The notes under the pieces were generated by a model. The model was not told where the DNA came from and made no database searches. It saw only the letters and a list, made by a program, of their open reading frames with translations. From NCBI RefSeq assembly GCF_000002235.5, contig NW_022145611.1, positions 18,201,633 through 18,265,632 on the forward strand: a stretch of 64,000 bases of DNA, given 5' to 3'. Source of the DNA: Strongylocentrotus purpuratus (Eukaryota; Echinodermata; Echinoidea; Camarodonta; Strongylocentrotidae). Position numbers and translations under genes: made by a program. Positions 58,160 through 64,000 of the stretch are shown here, piece after piece; the first letter of the stretch is position 1, and every line of letters starts with the position of its first letter.

Positions 58160-61100
58160 GACATCTTGGGACTATCATGATGAGAAAACGGAGAGGATTG
58201 AAAATTTTCATTTTTGGCAAAAACGATGAGCTAACCCCTTGCCATTTTTGCCAAAAATGGGCGATTTCGAATATATCCAAAATTTGCCTTTACTCCCCTT
58301 TAGGAAACGAACGGGAGTCATAATCATTCTAAGGACATCTTGGGACTATCATGATGAGAAAACGGAGACGATTGAAAATTTTCATTTTTTGGCAAAAACG
58401 ATGAGCTAACCCCTTGCCATTTTTGCCAAAAATGGGCGATTTCGAATATATCCAAAATTTGCCTATTTACTCCCCTTTAGGAACAAACGGGAGTCATTAT
58501 CATTTTAAGGACATCTTGGGACTATCATGATGAGAAAACGGAGACGATTGAAAATTTTCATTTTTTGGCAATAACGATGAGTTTAACCCCTTGCCATTTT
58601 TGCCAAAAAGGGGCAATTTCGAATATATCCAAAATTTGTCTTAATCCCCTTTTGGAAACGAACGGGAGTCATAATCATTCTAAGGACATCTTGGGACTAT
58701 CATGATGAGAAAACGGAGAGGATTGAAAATTTTCATTTTTTGGCAAAAACGATGAGCCAACCCCTTGCCATTTTTGCCAAAAATGGGCGATTTCGAATAT
58801 ATCCAAAATTTGCCTTTACTCCCCTTTAGGAAACGAACGGGAGTCATAATCATTCTAAGGACATCTTGGGACTATCATGATGAGAAAACGGAGACGATTG
58901 AAAATTTTCATTTTTTGGCAAAAACGATGAGCTAACCCCTTGCCATTTTTGCCAAAAATGGGCGATTTCGAATATATCCAAAATTTGCCTATTTACTCCC
59001 CTTTAGGAACAAACGGGAGTCATTATCATTTTAAGGACATCTTGGGACTATCATGATGAGAAAACGGAGACGATTGAAAATTTTCATTTTTTGGCAATAA
59101 CGATGAGCCAACCCCTTGCCATTTTTGCCAAAAATGGGCGATCTCGAATATATCCAAAATTTGCCTATTTACTCCCCTTTAGGAACAAACGGGAGTCATT
59201 ATCATTTTAAGGACATCTTGGGACTATCATGATGAGAAAACGGAGACGATTGAAAATTTTCATTTTTTGGCAATAACGATGAGCTAACCCCTTGCCATTT
59301 TTGCCAAAAAGGGGCAATTTCGAATATATCCAAAATTTGTCTTAATCCCCTTTTGGAAACGAACGGGAGTCATAATCATTCTAAGGACATCTTGGGACTA
59401 TCATGATGAGAAAACGGAGAGGATTGAAAATTTTCATTTTTTGGCAAAAACGATGAGCCAACCCCTTGCCATTTTTGCCAAAAATGGGCGATTTCGAATA
59501 TATCCAAAATTTGCCTTTACTCCCCTTTAGGAAACGAACGGGAGTCATAATCATTCTAAGGACATCTTGGGACTATCATGATGAGAAAACGGAGACGATT
59601 GAAAATTTTCATTTTTTGGCAAAAACGATGAGCTAACCCCTTGCCATTTTTTGCCAAAAATGGGCGATTTCGAATATATCCAAAATTTGCCTATTTACTC
59701 CCCTTTAGGAACAAACGGGAGTCATTATCATTTTAAGGACATCTTGGGACTATCATGATGAGAAAACGGAGAGGATTGAAAATTTTCATTTTTTGGCAAA
59801 AACGATGAGCTAACCCCTTGCCATTTTTGCCAAAAATGGGCGATTTCGAATATATCCAAAATTTGCCTTTACTCCCCTTTAGGAAACGAACGGGAGTCAT
59901 AATCATTCTAAGGACATCTTGGGACTATCATGATGAGAAAACGGAGACGATTGAAAATTTTCATTTTTTGGCAAAAACGATGAGCTAACCCCTTGCCATT
60001 TTTGCCAAAAATGGGCGATTTCGAATATATCCAAAATTTGCCTATTTACTCCCCTTTAGGAACAAACGGGAGTCATTATCATTTTAAGGACATCTTGGGA
60101 CTATCATGATGAGAAAACGGAGACGATTGAAAATTTTCATTTTTGGCAATAACGATGAGTTTAACCCCTTGCCATTTTTGCCAAAAAGGGGCAATTTCGA
60201 ATATATCCAAAATTTGTCTTAATCCCCTTTTGGAAACGAACGGGAGTCATAATCATTCTAAGGACATCTTGGGACTATCATGATGAGAAAACGGAGAGGA
60301 TTGAAAATTTTCATTTTTTGGCAAAAACGATGAGCCAACCCCTTGCCATTTTTGCCAAAAATGGGCGATTTCGAATACATCCAAAATTTGCCTTTACTCC
60401 CCTTTTGGAAACGAACGGGAGTCATTATCATTCTAAGGACATCTTGGGACTATCATGATGAGAAAACGGAGAGGATTGAAAATTTTCATTTTTTGGCAAA
60501 AACGATGAGCTAACCCCTTGCCATTTTTGCCAAAAATGGGCGATTTCGAATATATCCAAAATTTGCCTATTTACTCCCCTTTAGGAAACGAACGGGGGTC
60601 ATAATCGTTCTAAGGACATCTTGGGACTATCATGGAAAGAAAACGGAGACGATTGAAAATTTTCATTTTTTGGCAAAAACGATGAGCTAACCCCTTGCCA
60701 TTTTTGCCAAAAATGGGCGATTTCGAATATATCCAAAATTTGCCTTTAATCCCCTTTTGGAAACGAACGGGAGTCATAATCATTCTAAGGACATCTTGGG
60801 ACTATCATGATGAGAAAACGGAGAGGATTGAAAATTTTCATTTTTTGGCAAAAACGATGAGCTAACCCCTTGCCATTTTTGCCAAAAATGGGCGATTTCG
60901 AATATATCCAAAATTTGCCTTTACTCCCATTTTGGAAACGAACGGGAGTCATTATCATTCTAAGGACATCTTGGGACTATCATGATGAGAAAACGGAGAG
61001 GATTGAAAATTTTCATTTTTTGGCAAAAACGATGAGCTAACCCCTTGCCATTTTTGCCAAAAATGGGCGATTTCGAATATATCCAAAATTCGCCTTTACT

Positions 61101-64000
61101 CCCCTTTAGGAAACAAACGGGAGTCATAATAATTCTAAGGACATCTTGGGACTATCATGGAGAGAAAAAGGAGAGGATTGACAATTTTCATTTTTTGGCA
61201 AAAACGATGAGCTAACCCCTTGCCATTTTTGCTAAAAATGGGCAATTTCGAATATATCCAAAATTTGCCTTTACTCCCTTAAGGAAACGAACGGGAGTCA
61301 TAATCATTCTAAGGACATCTTGGGACTATCATGATGAGAAAACGGAGAGGATTGAAAATTTTCATTTTTTGGCAAAAACGATGAGCTAACCCCTTGCCAT
61401 TTTTGCCAAAAATGGGCGATTTCGAATATATCCAAAATTTGCCTTTACTCCCCTTTTGGAAACGAACGGGAGTCATTATCATTCTAAGGACATCTTGGGA
61501 CTATCATGATGAGAAAACGGAGAGGATTGAAAATTTTCATTTTTTGGCAAAAACGATGAGCTAACCCCTTGCCATTTTTGCCAAAAATGGGCGATTTCGA
61601 ATATATCCAAAATTTGCCTATTTACTCCCCTTTAGGAAACGAACGGGGGTCATAATCGTTCTAAGGACATCTTGGGACTATCATGGAAAGAAAACGGAGA
61701 CGATTGAAAATTTTCATTTTTTGGCAAAAACGATGAGCTAACCCCTTGCCATTTTTGCCAAAAATGGGCGATTTCGAATATATCCAAAATTTGCCTTTAC
61801 TCCCCTTTAGGAAACGAACGGGAGTCATAATCATTCTAAGGACATCTTGGGACTATCATGATGAGAAAACGGAGACGATTGAAAATTTTCATTTTTTGGC
61901 AAAAACGATGAGCTAACCCCTTGCCATTTTTGCCAAAAATGGGCGATTTCGAATATATCCAAAATTTGCCTATTTACTCCCCTTTAGGAACAAACGGGAG
62001 TCATTATCATTTTAAGGACATCTTGGGACTATCATGATGAGAAAACGGAGACGATTGAAAATTTTCATTTTTTGGCAATAACGATGAGCCAACCCCTTGC
62101 CATTTTTGCCAAAAATGGGCGATCTCGAATATATCCAAAATTTGCCTTTACTCTCCTTTAGGAAACGAACGGGAGTCATAATCATTCTAAGGACATCTTG
62201 GGACTATCATGATGAGAAAACGGAGACGATTGAAAATTTTCATTTTTTGGCAAAAACGATGAGCTAACCCCTTGCCATTTTTGCCAAAAATGGGCGATTT
62301 CGAATATATCCAAAATTTGCCTATTTACTCCCCTTTAGGAACAAACGGGAGTCATTATCATTTTAAGGACATCTTGGGACTATCATGATGAGAAAACGGA
62401 GACGATTGAAAATTTTCATTTTTTGGCAATAACGATGAGCTAACCCCTTGCCATTTTTGCCAAAAAGGGGCAATTTCGAATATATCCAAAATTTGTCTTA
62501 ATCCCCTTTTGGAAACGAACGGGAGTCATAATCATTCTAAGGACATCTTGGGACTATCATGATGAGAAAACGGAGACGATTGAAAATTTTCATTTTTTGG
62601 CAAAAACGATGAGCTAACCCCTTGCCATTTTTGCCAAAAATGGGCAATTTCGAATATATCCAAAATTTGCCTTTACTCCCCTTTAGGAAACGAACGGGAG
62701 TCATAATCATTCTAAGGACATCTTGGGACTATCACAATCAGAAAACGGAGAGGATTGAAAATATTCATTTTTTGGCAAAAACGATGAGCCATTTTTACCA
62801 AAAAGGGGGATTTTCGAATATAGCCAAAATTTGCCTTTACTCCCCTTTTGGAACAAACGGGAGTCATAATCATTCTAAGGACATCTTGGGACTATCATGA
62901 TGAGAAAACGGAGACGATTGAAAATTTTCATTTTTTGGCAAAAACGATGAGCTAACCCCTTGCCATTTTTGCCAAAAATGGGCGATTTCGAATATATCCA
63001 AAATTTGCCTTTACTCCCCTTTAGTAAACGAACGGGAGTCATAATCATTCTAAGGACATCTTGGGACTATCATGATGAGAAAACAGAGACGATTGAAAAT
63101 TTTCATTTTTTGGCAAAAACGATGAGCCATTTATACCAAAAAGGGGGATTTTCGAATATAGCCAAAATTTGCCTTTACTCCCCTTTTGAAACAAACGGGA
63201 GTCATAATCGTTCTAAGGACATCTTGGGACTATCATGGAAAGAAAACGGAGACGAATGAAAATTTTCATTTTTTGGCAAAAACGATGAGCTAACCCCTTG
63301 CCATTTTTGCCAAAAAGGGGCAATTTCGAATATATCCAAAATTTGTCTTAATCCCCTTTGGAAACGAACGGGAGTCATAACCATTCTAAGGACATCTTGG
63401 GACTATCATGATGAGAAAACGGAGACGATTGAAAATTTTCATTTTTTGGCAAAAACGATGAGCTAACCCCTTGCCATTTTTGCCAAAAATGGGCGATTTC
63501 GAATATATCCAAAATTTGCCTTTACTCCCCTTTAGGAAACGAACGGGAGTCATAATCATTCTAAGGACATCTTGGGACTATCATGATGAGAAAACGGAGA
63601 GGATTGATAATTTTAATTTTTTGGCAAAAACGATGAGCTAACCCCTTGCCATTTTTGCCAAAAATGGGCGATTTCGAATATATCCAAAATTTGCCTTTAC
63701 TCCCCTTTAGGAAACGAACGGGAGTCATAATCGTTCTAAGGACATCTTGGGACTATCATTATGAGAAAAACGGAGAGGATTGAAAATTTTCATTTTTTGG
63801 CAAAAACGATGAGCCAACCCCTTGCCATTTTTGCCAAAAATGGGCGATTTCGAATATATCCAAAATTTGCCTTTACTCCCCTTTAGGAAACGAACGGGAG
63901 TCATAATCATTCTAAGGACATCTTGGGACTATCATGATGAGAAAACGGAGACGATTGAAAATTTTCATTTTTTGGCAAAAACGATGAGCTAACCCTTTGC
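58160..64000 (+). repeat. satellite family 2, right part (about 33 units, runs off window)
   Basis: Same monomer as at 49870-50988. Three unit types are seen: (1) GCCTTTACTCCCCTTTAGG, (2) GCCTATTTACTCC with GGAACAAACGGGAG, and (3) AAAAAGGGGCAATTTC with TTGTCTTAATCCCC. They often follow each other as 1-2-3. A rarer variant with CGGGGGTCATAATCGTTC and CATGGAAAGAAAAC recurs at about 60590 and 61638, six units apart. The array continues past 64000. Confidence 0.96.

Noticed and set aside
58160-64000. CENP-B box-like motif in AGGAAACGAACGGGAG of satellite 2
   Set aside because: Only about six of nine essential positions fit the NTTCGNNNNANNCGGGN consensus, so a centromeric role is not supported by this motif.

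Overview
The window is metazoan nuclear DNA: AT-rich, with two multi-exon genes split by GT-AG introns, and dense in short transposons, LINE tails and satellite DNA. The TACATGTA-rich composition and the mix of repeats fit a marine invertebrate deuterostome, most likely an echinoderm such as a sea urchin. The species is inferred; the sequence does not prove it.

Two conserved genes stand head to head. On the minus strand (30750 down to 1971) is a complete 15-exon FERM/PTP gene of the PTPN14/PTPN21 (Pez) family. Every exon joins in phase, giving about 1346 residues. It has a FERM domain, a long linker with a YAP/Yorkie-type PPxY motif, and a C-terminal phosphatase domain. The active-site Cys loop is intact, but the WPD loop reads WPN. 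On the plus strand (38882 to 48505) is PSMC1, the 26S proteasome ATPase Rpt2: 443 residues in 12 exons, with exon 1 coding only the start Met. The 5 to 8 kb between the two start codons holds both presumed promoters and many repeats.

Satellites: a 176-bp tandem array of about 30 copies (2214-7488) lies wholly inside the last intron of the PTP gene, between the catalytic-loop exon and the last exon. A second array of about 40 units of 174-178 bp starts about 1.4 kb downstream of PSMC1 (49870) and runs off the window end. The two monomers are diverged relatives with the same period, layout and orientation, and share an internal dyad.

A young, whole-looking Ty3/gypsy LTR element (50989-58159, minus strand) sits in the second array. 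Its CHCC Gag zinc knuckle and tRNA-Trp-type primer site place it in the CsRn1 clade. Its LTRs are nearly identical and it has a 4-bp target duplication.

The rest of the window is introns and flanks. They hold five LINE 3' fragments (one split by a MITE, one with a clear 13-bp target duplication), about ten MITE or fold-back elements including two families present twice, several hairpins, and microsatellites, notably a roughly 190-bp (CTT)n tract just upstream of PSMC1 exon 1. No tRNA, rRNA or CRISPR was seen.
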